Source: Cynocephalus volans (taxonomy: Eukaryota > Chordata > Mammalia > Dermoptera > Cynocephalidae). From it: a stretch of 64,000 bases of DNA. The position numbers and the translations under genes are program-made. The notes below the pieces were generated by a model. The model was given only the letters and a program-made list of their open reading frames with translations. It was not told where the DNA came from and did no database searches. Location: positions 72,835,852-72,899,851 of the forward strand of contig NC_084463.1 of assembly GCF_027409185.1 (NCBI RefSeq), written 5' to 3'. Within the stretch, counting starts at the first letter, position 1; each line of letters starts with the position of its first letter. This document shows positions 10,284-21,839 of this stretch, in pieces.

Positions 10284-11370
10284 TTGACTAACTAAGATGT
10301 TGCTGTGGTTGCCAATTTGGTATGGCTCCCTCCGTGACTGTTCAGTTGGCCTCTAGTGCCTTGTGTGTATGGTTGCCTCGGGTCTTGGGCCTCTCCGGGG
10401 AGCCACCTCTCTGGTCAGCTTGGACTCTGCTGGGCTGGTGGATCTCGTACCACAGGGTGTGTGATCTCTGCTAAGCTTTCACTTCCCGTGCAGGACTTCT
10501 CCCTATTCCATGTGCTCTGGCCCAGGCTGTTGGATCGTGCAGTGGCGACCCCACAGGGTGTGTGGTTTCTGTCGAGTCTCCGCCTCCCTAGTCGGACATC
10601 TCCACGTCTTGTGCCCACTGGGCTGGGCTGGGGCGTGTCTTCTGCAGCCCTCATCTATCAGCTGGGCCTTCAAGACCCTGCCCGGCACCACCTCGCCCAG
10701 GAAGTCTACCAGGTTTCTGCTAGGCACAGACAACTGGTCACTCTGGGTGCCTCTGTAGCACTGTGTGGATCTTTCTCGGTACTTATCACCTTCCTCCTGG
10801 TATCACGGTTATTTGTGTACTTGTCTTATCTCCTACACCAGAGCGTGAGCTTCTTGGGGGAGGAGCCCGCAGCACATGGTTCTCCTTTGTATCCCCCCGG
10901 CATGGGTCGAGTCCGGTGCCCGCCTGCAGTCAGCTCTCCAGCAGGTTCAAGCGGGCTTGGGAACTCTCCAACCACACTATTCCTAACCAGAAATTAATTA
11001 GGCGTTTTTCCAAACTGGTGGCCGCAGAGATGGTATCTGCCTCCCAGTAACAGGAAGTTTACCAGGGGCCGGAGCCCAGGGTGCAGTAGAGTGACAGTCG
11101 GCCCCGCCCATACTTCCTTGCCCTCCCGATGCTGGCCGGACGCCCCACGCTAACAGCCCCGCCAGAGAACCACGGAGGGAGTGGGAGGGGAGACCAGCCT
11201 GCAGGCCCTGGGAAGCCCCGAGCTGGGGCTAGCAAGTGGGAATGCTCAGTGAGGAGCCAAGCCGGGCGAGGAGAACAGGCTTGGCTGAGCCGGGCCAGAG
11301 CTGCCACCACCCGGGATCCTGGCTGCATCCACGGCAGCCCGGGCACTGTGTTCCCTGTTTAGAGACTCCC
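10284..11370 (-). promoter_or_regulatory. L1 copy B 5'UTR, GC-rich with CpGs
   Basis: About 1.1 kb of GC-rich DNA upstream of ORF1, with many CpGs near 10350-11340, in strong contrast with the AT-rich flanks. In L1 elements this region carries the internal sense promoter and often an antisense promoter. Open frames up to about 210 codons on the plus strand are by-products of the high GC content. No clear monomer repeat was found by eye. The end near 11370 is set by the switch to AT-rich sequence. Confidence 0.75.
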
Positions 11371-12950
11371 ATATCGAATTACTATTAAAGCAAACAATTA
11401 TATATCCACTCAGGTAAAAAAAAAAAAATGCTTTTAAGAAGATAAAAAAAAATCTTGCTCATTTTTTAGTTCTCTGAAGTGGAAGGATTAATCCAAATCG
11501 ACTTGTTTGTTGTAACCAGAAGCAGAAGTCTTTTATTCCTTTTTTTTTTTTTTTTGCATAGTTTTCTGTATTTCTTTAGGACTGATTGTAGTCTTATTCA
11601 TATAATTTGTCAGATCTACAGAACCTACAGATAAATCTATATTTTAACCAGTGTCGTCTATATAGTAAACAGCTAATATTTTGTTTGCCCAATACCCACT
11701 CCTCCTGGGAATAGTAAAAACTCTGCCCCTGGACACAAAAGATTGGGGTGAGATACTGGGAAATGAGACTATAGGGTTATTCTCTCTCCAGTGGCTGAAA
11801 ATGAAGCCAAAAAGCTGAGACAAACAAACATGGGCAGGAAGGAGGGAGATGGAGAGAAGAAATAATATTTGAGTCTATTTTTTCAAGTTTTGTTCTGAGG
11901 CTCTGTAACAATTCTGCACTTGAATTCTATGAGAGCACAGTGTCAGAATGTCAAGATGGGTTTTCGTGACATGCAACAGAAAACATCTAATGAACACAGA
12001 CTTCCTGCCTAACTTTGAGATAGGTATTTTATTTCCTTGGGATAAAGAGTATGTATATAAATTTCTAGGAAGGGCATTAAGAGGCCACTGAATAAGTAGC
12101 TCTGTGCAGACAAACTTATTGATAGAGGTCAATACCCTGTTCGTTTGTTTCCATATTCCAAAGTTTAGTAAAGTTGGGGGAAGATTAGGGGATAGAAAAA
12201 CAGGGAGAAAGAAAGGAAAAGAGTTTGTTAAGGGTTGCCAAAAACACTGGATAAAATGCATAGTAGGGTTTAAATTTCACTTATTGTGTTTTTCTGCTCT
12301 AGAAATGCTAGTTAGCACTTTTTAAAAATTGTCACATCACTTTTATAGTTTCCAGTTCCTTCCAAGATGTTTTCAAGATTTAAAAAATTTCTTTAAACAT
12401 TCTTGGCTTAATCATTTCACAGCATTATGACAATTTCAATATATGCAGTCTTTATGAGTATGTTTCAATTGTCTCTTATTTCTCCTGGTTTTGTGTTCAG
12501 TGTCTAGTTTTCTTGTATGTTGGTGATATTGTATACCTAGCTATGCAAGTTCAAAGATTAAGCTTCCTTGTCATATTTGGACTGCAAATCCAGAAAAAAT
12601 GTTAGCTTAGTTCTAGTAAACCCTCTAACTTAAGGAATGGGTGGCGTTTGTCAGGCTTCCTAGTGGGTAGGCACTGACTTCTACTTTAGTTGCGCTCATT
12701 CCAAGAAGGCAATAAAACCCCAGTTCTGCTCACAGCTATGTCTTCATATGAACAAATGCCCTTATGGCAAAAGCAGTTTTGTGAGCTGGTTTTATTTTAT
12801 CGGACTTCCACATTTTCCTAGATTTTGGTCTGGTAATTTTCACACAAATTATCATTCATATATAATGTAGATTTTTAGCTATTCTCAGAAAGAGAATTGG
12901 TCTTAATGACCTGATCCAACATACTCAAAGTCCCTCCTCTCAGCACAGAA
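11371..12950. other. Gene-free AT-rich stretch
   Basis: No gene, RNA gene or named repeat recognised. It holds A/T runs (about 11417-11430, 11541-11556) and short open frames under 130 codons without recognisable motifs. Confidence 0.6.
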
Positions 12951-12954
12951 AGAG

Positions 12955-13150
12955 CAATGGTTGCTAGAGCTTGGGTTGGGAATGAGGATAGACTGCAAAT
13001 AGGTATGAGGGGATTTTTAGGGTGATGCAAGTGTTCTAAAACTGCACTGTAGACATGGTGTACAACTGTATAAATTTACTAAAGCACATTGATCTATGCA
13101 CTTAAAATGGGTAAGTTTTATGGCATGTGAATTACAACACACCAAAGCTG
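12955..13150 (+). mobile_element. Old L1 3' end relic, plus strand
   Basis: The order of words (agcaatggttgctagagctt, ggatagactgcaaatagg, gtgttctaaaactgcac, ttaaaatgggtaagtttt, tgaattacaac) matches the 3'UTR of ancient mammalian L1M families. The same words recur at 23400-23620 in another old L1. No tail or duplication is visible. Confidence 0.7.
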
Positions 13151-14581
13151 TTTAAAGAAGAGACTTGGAAGATGATGGTTGAAGAATGAGAGAAATCTCA
13201 GCTATATTGAGGGGGAATGTGAAAGAAGAGAGGGCTTGTACCCTCATTTACTGTTTAGTTCTGAGGGAGGAGACTACTTCACAGGGTGCCCCCAGGTTGA
13301 CATGGAGTGACCACAGCACAGGAAAAATCACTTAGCATGTTTGGGCAGAGAGAGTGCCCCAACATGCCAAGACTGCTTCTTTGCCTTAAATACCGCCCTA
13401 TCCGGGTGGTGTGGTAGATCTAGAATTTCACATGTGCTTCTTGTGGAGGACTCAGAAAGTAGCTGAGCAAGAACCAGTGGTATTGCTGTGGTGTGAACCA
13501 TGTTGGTCATGTAGAGGGGGCCATGGTGTGGCCAGCTGAGGCAGAGGCCAGATGGAGAACGCAGAGGAGACCCAGATGATCTGATGCAACTGCCAGAGCT
13601 GAGGTGGAAGGTGTGGGGATGAAGGGTAACAACCACCTGACATACTGAGAGAACAGACCACGAGCTACACAAGCTGAACATTGTAGAGGCAGAGTAGTAA
13701 GGACAGAAGCCGACAGACCTGGCAAGACAAAGTAGCTGTGGTTATGTACGCTGCACCTCCTCTCCATCTGGACCTCAACCACAGATAGAATGGATCCTGC
13801 ACCCATCCAACTCCCTGGGCACACATGAGCTTTACCCTGTACCCAGAAACTGTCTTGCAAAAGAGGAAGACAGTCCTTTTGAGAGAGGAGTGACAGCCCT
13901 GATAGATAGTTTGAATTTGGATTTGGCTGAATATTTTCCTGAAAGGGATTTTTAAAGAAAAAAAAAAAAAGGCCATTTTTAATCACAAGAGAATGATTCA
14001 CCTCTAATTGGCATTTTGATGCTCTGCCCGCACCCCACCCCCAGCCGTATGCCAGAATGGGTGTTTGGCAGAAAGCTCAATGCGTTTGTAGAGAAACGAA
14101 AACTCTCCTTTTGTTATACATCTGAATAGTGTGTAAATTTGACGCACTCCCCTCACTGCATCAGCTATGACCTGTTAATAACCAAGACTTGAATTTCTCA
14201 TGTGTGTGTTGGCTGTAGCTGTCAAATAATACGTATGTGAATACTGTTTCTATTTCCACCAGTTGACTATCCGCCAAGTTAGTCAACTCTCTGTCCTGGA
14301 AATGTCATGCTCATTTCGAGAACTCTGAGACCTGTTTCTGTTGTTGCTACTGTTTTAGCTCTTCTTCCTCACCACCTAGTCCAAATGCTTCCTTTTCTAC
14401 CAGACCCAGCTTGTCCTCTCTTCCCCATGGATCCCTGTCCAAGCACACTAAATCTTACATGTTTCCTGCTCCTCTAAACTCACAAAGCATTTACATGCAG
14501 GCTGCTCATTTGACTCTCAATCACACACTGCCTAGGATGGTAATTTAACTGTATTTCATGTGTGGATCTAAAATCTCTCCA
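13151..14581. other. Gene-free stretch
   Basis: Open frames of up to 164 codons on the minus strand at 13328-14001 have no recognisable domain and overlap in different frames. An A-run lies at 13958-13971. Nothing else can be assigned. Confidence 0.55.
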
Positions 14582-14788
14582 TTGGCAGGGGGTGGAGTGG
14601 GGTGGGAGAAAGGGGGATGGGGAGAGGGGTTAGGGGGGCATTGGTTAAAGGACTCAAAGAATGAGTACATTTTGTAATGATGAATATGCCGACTGTCCTG
14701 ATTTGATCATCACATATTGTACACAAATACTGATAGTCAATGCTGTGCCCCACTAATATGTACAACCAATTGTGTTTCAATAAAAATA
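14582..14788 (+). mobile_element. 5'-truncated L1 3' end with target-site duplication
   Basis: A 0.2-kb L1 3'UTR in plus orientation starting in the G-rich tract (14586-14640, runs of 3 to 6 G) and ending in the tail aataaaaataaataaa. The words tgatgaatatgcc, tcctgatttgatcatcacata and tgccccactaatatgtaca match the 3' end of L1 copy D at 59830-59940. Flanking near-identical words taaaatctctcca (left, about 14569) and taaaatctcttca (right, about 14791) look like a target-site duplication. Confidence 0.8.
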
Positions 14789-14881
14789 AATAAAATCTCT
14801 TCATGGGATTAGAGCCTACAGCCTGTATATCTTTGCATATACTCATAGAGTATGTTCCATTGTTTGGTATCAGTCAAATCT

Positions 14882-15066
14882 GAGTTCCTCCGCTGCTCTT
14901 TTACTTATTAAGTACTACTATATGACCCTGAGCAAATATTCTGGCTTCTTTTAGCCTCACTTTCCTCATAGGATCTTTGAGAAGACTAGTGAGATTAGGC
15001 ATGTGAGGAATTTAGCTTGTGTATGTGTAATTTATGGCACACAAATACATAATAAATGTCAGCTAT
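14882..15066 (-). repeat. MIR SINE relic, minus strand
   Basis: The order tatgaccctgagcaaat, agcctcactttcctcat, then a terminal aatacataataaatgt matches a reverse-oriented MIR core with its loss-of-tail end. Strongly diverged. Confidence 0.6.
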
Positions 15067-15099
15067 CATTAGAGGAAGATCCTTGAGGGCAGGGATTGT

Positions 15100-15872
15100 G
15101 TCTCCTTTCCTCCTTGTTGACTCTACATTCAGAATACATTAATATCCAACCAATTCTCATGACCCTCACTGCTACCAGCCTCCACCCGATTCTGGTCCCT
15201 ACAGTCTCTTGCCTGGATGGCGGCAATCTCCTGGCATCTCTCCCTCACTCTCCTCTTGCTGGTCTGTGGTCTTTCCTCTACACAGAGGCAGAGTGACTCT
15301 ATCGAATTTAAGAATGATGGGATCCTGGATAGAATTCAAAACTTTTCAGTTGCTTCTTATTTCCCTTTGTGTAAAATCCCAAATAATTTTAAGGACTGCT
15401 TCCAACACCAACTTCCTGACCTCAGCTCCTACCACTTTCCCCTTCAGTCTCTCAACTCTGACTGCACTGCTCTCCTGCTGTCTGTGGACTGCACCAGGAA
15501 TTTATCAATCTCAAGACTTTCATTCTTACTTTTTCACCTATGTGATGTGCTCTCTTATATTTTTCAGGTCTCTGTTCAAACGTCACATTATCAGAGTGGT
15601 CTTCCCTTACCACCCAGTGTAAATACCATTACTCACCCTGTCTCCTAACACCCTTTATTTCCCTTACTTGGCTTCATTTTTCTCTGATTCACTTATTCTC
15701 TAACATATTATTTTTTTTCTTTTAATCTGTTTTCTGTTTTCCTCCACTGGAATGTAAACTCCATGTGGGTAAAGTCTTATTTTGCTCACTGCTTCACTCT
15801 CAGTGCTTAAAAAGTACCTGGCATAGTGCATGAGAGAATGAATACATTAATGAAAAAGTAACTAATTAATGG
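15100..15872 (+). mobile_element. L2 LINE 3' portion, plus strand
   Basis: A diverged L2 copy covering the C-terminal ORF and 3'UTR: cttgcctggatggcggcaatc, then ttcaggtctctgttcaaacgtcac, ttccctt.ccaccc, ccactggaatgtaaactccatg and ending agagaatgaataca. This is the standard L2 order. The open frames of about 140 codons here are L2 remnants in mixed frames, not a host gene. Confidence 0.75.
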
Positions 15873-16171
15873 CACATGCCTAATAGCTATATGTTGAAAA
15901 GTCATCTGATTGTGTTAGCAATAGAAATGATGAGATATTTTAATATACAGGCTAATGCTATAATTCCCAAAGCTTCAGCATATTTTTTAACGGAATAAAT
16001 TCTAAGTCTGTTGAATTTAGATTATGTCACTGTGGCCATATTCATTGTATATTGCGTACTGTACCATTTTTTAGTGAGTATATATATTGCCATTCACTGT
16101 GTGGTGATCATGGGATTTCAACTTGGATCAAGTCAGATGCTACTGCTATAAATTGTTGGAATCCATTACTA
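15873..16171. other. Gene-free AT-rich stretch
   Basis: Nothing recognised. Confidence 0.5.
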
Positions 16172-16358
16172 GTAGAGTTGCCACGTTTAGCAGTTAAAAT
16201 ACAGGATATCCAGTCAAATGTGAATTTCAGATAAACAACAACTAATCTTTTAGTATAAGTATATCCCAAATATTGCATGGGTCATACTTATACTAAAAAA
16301 ATTGTTTATCTGAAATTCAAATTTAACCAGACATCTGTATTTCATTCGGCAACTGTAA
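16172..16358. mobile_element. Palindromic MITE (MER-type DNA transposon)
   Basis: Two arms are reverse complements across a centre near 16275: gaatttcagataaacaac...ttagtataagtat on the left and atacttatactaaaaa...gtttatctgaaattcaa on the right. The ends also pair (gttgccacgtttagc / cattcggcaac). A full-length palindrome without coding capacity fits a miniature DNA transposon of a type common in mammals; I do not commit to a family name. Confidence 0.75.
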
Positions 16359-17695
16359 TTACTAGCATGAATTTCCTGCCTGTTTGCCTCGCAGTCCTGA
16401 ATGTTTTCTGTTTTTCTAAATTCAAATCAAGCAATAACCTCACCACCTTGAACTGTGCTTTTCCCTTGATGTATCTTAGCGCTAGAGGGATTATTTCACT
16501 TTTGTTTTTGGCTATTTGTAGACAGTAAAGCTGAAAGATAAGAATGATTAAATAAGAGCACTTCCTTTCCCCTGACTGCAGTAAAACAGAGTACAGAGTG
16601 CACACAGTTCAGTTAGAACTTCACTCTCTGAGGGAGCTTTGAATCGTGAGTTGCTCTCTGTAGTGCAATTAGTCATTCGTCTCAACCATCTATTAATTCG
16701 TCATGAATCAGCAGATGGCCTGGTGTGACGTGTGCCCACAGGGCTCTGTTTATAGGGGATAACTATGCCAAGAGCTGTATTTGTTTCTCTTTTCTAATTA
16801 TGCATTTGGAGAAGATATTTTTAGAATTTCCAGTGGTCAGTATTACTAGGTTGAGGAATTGATTTGAAACCTGTGTGGTTCGTGTGGGACATCTAGCATC
16901 TAAGCTCTCAGTTTTATGCAATTTCCAGCTTTGTGTATTTTTGTCTGCAGAGATCTGAATAAAATATTTTTGGTCATGAATAAAGATTCCATAAGTTACT
17001 TTCAGGTTTATCTATGCAATGATAGTGATTATCCTGCTGAAAACAACAAAAAATGTATTGTTTTCTCTGATAAATTTTATTTCTTTTTGCTTTAATACTC
17101 GTTAGTTAATAGATTGTACTTATACTTATGATTTTAATACTGTATTGAAGCATCACCAGTTCATGTTTGCATAAGCATTTCATCTGACAAGTTATTTCAC
17201 TTTACCTTAAATGCTTAAGAGGTGAGCTAGAGATTTCAGAGGCCATTTGACTCAGTAAGCAGAGTTGAAAGTCTTTTTTGTTATGTGCTGCTTTTCAGTT
17301 CTTCTGTTTGTCCTATAAACTATTCCTAGTTTTGATTTTCTAAAGATAAGTAGAACTCTGTGAGGAAATTGCATTCTTAGAATTATTAGACTAAAGTGAA
17401 GGGCAAACATTTATAAAGAGAGTAAATATTAAAAGAACAGGCAGTGTGGTGTAGAGCTTAGATTAAATAGTATTTGGTTTGCTTTGTTCTCTTGCCTTTC
17501 AAATTCTGTTTACTCGGAGGCACCATATGAAACAGAAACATCCATTATTGTGTACATATCGTGTTCATAAGAAAGAAAATGTACCTCTTGAAGAATCTCA
17601 AGTACTTGGTGTCTATGTCTTCAAGGCTATTTTTTCCTCAGCTCAAATAACAATAGTAACAGTAATAATAAAAATTGTAGTTAATTTTTTCTGGA
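16359..17695. other. Gene-free stretch
   Basis: No gene or clear repeat recognised over 1.3 kb; short open frames of 60 to 87 codons have no recognisable motif. Confidence 0.5.
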
Positions 17696-17784
17696 GAGGG
17701 GCCTGACCAGTATGGGGACCTGAACTCTTGACCTTGGTGTTACACCACCACGCTCTAACCAACTGAGCTAACCAGCCAGCCCAA
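17696..17784 (-). mobile_element. tRNA-Ile-like SINE head, minus strand
   Basis: The minus strand reads as a tRNA-like head: A box TGGTTAGCTCAGTTGG, an anticodon stem TGGTG/CACCA and a degenerate B box GAGTTCAGGTCCC. It closely resembles the tRNA-Ile-derived t-SINE/CYN head of colugos and differs from the SINE at 2628-2767. There is no long A-tail; imperfect repeats of attaatttt lie on both sides. Confidence 0.75.
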
Positions 17785-17807
17785 GAGTTATAATTAATTT
17801 TAAAGCA

Positions 17808-18016
17808 CAGCACTTACTATGTGCTAGGCATTTTTTATATAACATTTACTTATCCTTCCCATTCACGGGATATTGTAATCATGTTGTTAAAATTCCTCCA
17901 CTGGACTGTAAGCTCTTCATGGTCACTGGCGATCATATTTGTCTTAGAGTCCCTAATACCTAGCGTAGAGCTTGACTCATTGTATTTCCTCAGTAAGAGA
18001 ATAAATGAATAAGTGA
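17808..18016 (+). repeat. MIR fragment followed by L2 3' end
   Basis: Words cttactatgtgctaggcat (MIR core) at 17813-17832, and ctccactggactgtaagctcttcatgg through agagaataaatgaataa at 17895-18012, which is the L2 3' end. Both are old and in plus orientation. Confidence 0.6.
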
Positions 18017-18099
18017 GAAGACTGTTGTTTTAGTTAAAATATTAGAGGAGAATACTGGATTTACTGGATCACTCATAATACTTAGTCAATTTTTGATCC

Positions 18100-18775
18100 T
18101 ATTTTAAAATTATATTTATTTTACTTTTTTTCTTTTTAATATGCTATTTGATATATACTAAAGATTATATACACCAAACAAAACATGATATAATCGCTAA
18201 TCACCACCTATCATCAAAATCAGTTCCTACCTCATTACCAATAACTCTCACCTACGTATGTGTTTCTACCTTTGTCCATCTTCCTGCCTCCCCGACCAAA
18301 GGGTAATGACTGTTCTGAAAATTTTGTTTACCATTCCACCATTTTAATTCTTTTTATTTTTATTATATATGTATGTAGGTCTAAAGACTATGCTGTTTAG
18401 CTTTGCTTGCTTTTAAGCTTTATAAAATATGATATTGTACTATGTGAAGTCTGCAGAAGCATGCTTTTTTTCACTCAGCACTATGCTCCTAAAATTTATC
18501 TATGTAGATGCATGCAGCTATAGTTCATTACTACTGTATAATATTCCACTGTGCAAATAAACCACAATTTATTTATTTCTTCTCCTGTCAGTGGCCTTTT
18601 GTGCTTGATTTTTCACCTTTTTGCTAGTATGAAAAATGATGCTATCATCATTTGCGGACATGTCTTCTTGCATGTATGCTAGAATTTCCTTCAGGCATAT
18701 ATTTATAAGTAGAATTTCTGAGATGAAGGGTACGTGATGGTCGAACATTACAATATAATGCAAAATGATTTAAGA
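18100..18775 (-). mobile_element. Old L1 3' portion, minus strand
   Basis: The minus strand carries an L1M 3'UTR and the end of ORF2: the plus text shows tatgctgtttagctttgc, gtagatgcatgcagctatag, tactgtataatattccactgtg and aaaccacaatttattta, the mirror of the ORF2 C-terminal stretch in other L1 copies here. Too damaged to translate. Confidence 0.7.
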
Positions 18776-18779
18776 AGGC

Positions 18780-21700
18780 AACACCTTATTTTCTTGGGTG
18801 AACCAGAACTGAGAGTTCAAAGTTAATCTAATTCAAGCTGCTTACCTTGTTTTCAGTTCAGTGTCGTGTCTCAGAGATTGTATATCTGTTAAGGAGCAAA
18901 TTGCAATCAAGACAGTATCTTACTAATCAAAACTGAGTGTTCCTAGTGATAATATATGGTCTACAAAAGATACTTATTGGGCAAGGTCTTCAAGTGATGT
19001 CTCTATAAAAAGTCTAAACTCTGTGGTGCTTGCAAAAATATAAAATGTTATAATTAGAATGGTCCTGAAAACTTTGTAATTCCCAAGAGCTACTCTTCAT
19101 CTAAATCCCCTTGAAAGCAGAAACATTATTCTGAGAAAATAAAGAGGGAAACAGTATTTCCACTCCTTGTGCTGTGGGGAACTTTATAATGGATGAACTG
19201 AGTGTGCCTAGTTAGTTATTTCTAGGGCTAATTTTTGTATTGAATGATTTATCCTTCTCAAGGTTGTAGGCTTGTCTATCTATACTTTTATTATAGAAAA
19301 TACAAAAGAAATTGTGGTCTAGTGTAATTTATTGCTAAACGTGTATCTTATCCACATATATTCTAAGAAAAAAGTATTCATATAATTAATTATATATGTG
19401 ATCATATCTTTATTAGGCATCTTGACACATCTGCCACATATTGAAAATTTTTGACTAGAGAAGAATCCATGTACTTTAAGTATTTAAGTAAATTTTTATC
19501 TGAATTAAAAGTATTTTGATCTATTTGGCAGATTGCTTCCCAATGGATTCTAATTGTAATCCAGATTTTAAAATTATCCATATTGTTCACATTCAGACAA
19601 AAAGCTGGATCTGAAGTGGTGTAAATATTACCAGAAAATAGACTTACCATGTAAGAAACTATTGGTATTATGCTTGCATGCAGAGATTAGTCCCTCAAGT
19701 TTTGTGCCTATGCTTTTGAACTGATCAAGTCATCGATTCTTTTGTTTGAAATTTGTTAAATTTCATACTCTCCTCATTTGGGATAATGGGGTTGAATAAA
19801 TGACAATTACCCAGTCCACAAAATGCTGTTTGTTGTGCACATACCAAGATGCAGTGTCCTGCACCAGGTATTGCAGGAGACAGCAGAAGAGAACACAGCC
19901 TGACACTGCCCTGTGGAGCAGGGCATGAAATTTATATTGTAATACATAATGAATTCAATATGGTAGAACATTAAATGCTTAGTATGCTTAGTGAAAATTG
20001 TAATAAATTTTTGGAGGGAGTCATTTTTGAGCAAATTATTTCTGTCTGTGTTTATAAATATAAACTGAAGATTTAAAGACTTCTTTCACTTTGTAGTTTC
20101 TTGTTTTGAATAACTAGAATTGCTAATATTAACATCTATTCACTTAAATAAGATGTAGATTTGTAATTAGTGGAACCTTTTTTTTGGTTTGGTTTATGTC
20201 TTTATATTTATTGCTTATAAATGTGTTTAGCACACAGTAACTGCTCAAGTAACATTAATTTTATGAACTATCGCACACATTTTATTTTTTAAAAATGTTT
20301 CCCTTAATTCATAAATAAGTTTAATTCACTGAAATGAACCAGTGAAAGTACATATTTTATCTACCTTGATGAAATTTTTCTTTTAAATATACAATGTCAA
20401 TTAAAACTAGCATTGGATAAATTGTTAAGAAACATCAATATAAAACTTAAGTAAAAGACAATGATATTCTCTATTAATAATTAAGTTTAATTCAATGAAA
20501 TGAAGCAGCTCACAGTATCACATACATTTTAAATAATAATTACAAAACTAGCATAAAATATATTAAACCAATACAACGGTGTTCAATATCTAGTGATCAG
20601 AATAAATAGGTGAAGCTCAACCAAAGTCTGGAAACATTGCTTATGTGATGACCAAAGAGTTTAGTTAATAGAGACTAATTTCTCTAATAATGTCTTCACC
20701 ATAGCCATGCTCAAGATATTTTGTTGAAAGCTATAGTCTCTAAAATAATGTGATAAAGATTTAATGACACGCAGATTACAAGACACTGAAATGTTTCACT
20801 TGAGTAGATATTGGGTTTCCCTTATATTTCCACTTAACATCAGGGTTATGATTAAAGTTTGACCCAGACTTGAGTGATATACAGCAAGAGACTGAAAATC
20901 TGGACTCTGGGAAAAGGAATGCTACTAAGTGCAGAGAAACCAGTAGATATTTTAGACACAAAAATATTATGGAGCTGGAGACACAAAATGGAATGTTGAG
21001 GGGCTGCTAAAGCATGACTGCTTTTTGCTGAAAACCTTTTGTTGAAGTTTGAAATTGCATGTTGAAGGAGGAAATATGATATATTTTCCTCTTGAGAGTC
21101 ATGGTGTATATTAGCAAATTAAATACTTAAAGAAATCTCTCAGAAATGAAAGCCATTTAGCTTTGATATCTTGTAATTTTCTAAGCTATTTATTTTGTGG
21201 GGTTCCTTATTCTTTACAAAAACATTCTATCAAATAGTTTGGAAAGCACTGAACTAGAATATTATTTAGTATATCAGGTCAAATTTGTACATATGTTGAC
21301 TGATCATGGCATGACTGAATATAACTCTTAAATCAAACTGATTTATTGAGTTCTGCATCAATTTATATTAAATACTAGAGAAAAACAGATAATTAGATTC
21401 TCAGAACAAATGCATTCTTTATATTTTGACAATCTAGCAGGTACATATTTATGTTTTTAATGATATCTAATATTGATATCTATAATGATATCTATAGATA
21501 TCTACAACAATATCTAAGAACAGAAATAAACATTGATGCTTTTTCCTACATAATTTCAATGAATGCTCAATGGAATATAAATGAACTTCTTGGAGAACTC
21601 CAAGGAAAAACTATTAAGCACACATTTTCTAAAAGTACAATATATTAAAATATTGCACAATTGAATGGAGGTACAATAATTTAGTCGGTTCTAATAAAAT

Positions 21701-21835
21701 GAACTAAGGGTGTATAACAAAAATGTGAAGCAAAAACTAGTGGTAGTAAACTGAATAGGAAAATAATGGAAGATAAAATTGAATTTAATTTAAACAGAAA
21801 CAAGTAATGCATTGAAACAAACTTTGAGGATACAA
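18780..21835. other. Long AT-rich gene-free stretch
   Basis: About 3 kb with no recognisable gene or repeat. Local structures only: an ATATCT-rich run at 21460-21510 and a short duplicated block (aagtttaattca.tgaaatgaa) at about 20317 and 20483. All open frames are under 85 codons. Confidence 0.5.
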
Positions 21836-21839
21836 TATA

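Larger units (their letters stand above)
5010..11370 (-). mobile_element. LINE-1 copy B, near full length, minus strand
   Basis: A 6.36-kb L1 read on the minus strand with all standard parts: GC-rich 5'UTR (about 10284-11370), ORF1 (9266-10135 plus a frameshifted N-terminus), a 187-nt inter-ORF spacer, ORF2 (5251-9078), a 3'UTR with a G-rich tract and an A-rich tail of TAAAA units at 5010-5038. It is the least damaged L1 in the window. I could not find a convincing target-site duplication, so the exact ends are uncertain by tens of bases. Its tail abuts the 5'UTR of copy A. Confidence 0.93.

Noticed and set aside
10356..10997. 213-codon plus-strand frame
   Set aside because: Antisense by-product of the GC-rich L1 5'UTR, no recognisable motif.
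5010..11414. Target-site duplication of L1 copy B (gtggatat / atatccac)
   Set aside because: The two words are reverse complements, not direct repeats, so they cannot be a target-site duplication.
13328..14001. Overlapping minus-strand frames of 69-164 codons
   Set aside because: Overlap each other in different frames and show no known domain or splice-supported structure.
15096..15648. Frames of 137 and 143 codons in plus orientation
   Set aside because: They lie within an L2 relic and mix reading frames.
17696..17784. Functional tRNA gene
   Set aside because: B box and anticodon loop are degenerate, the acceptor stem is not intact and the sequence fits a SINE head.
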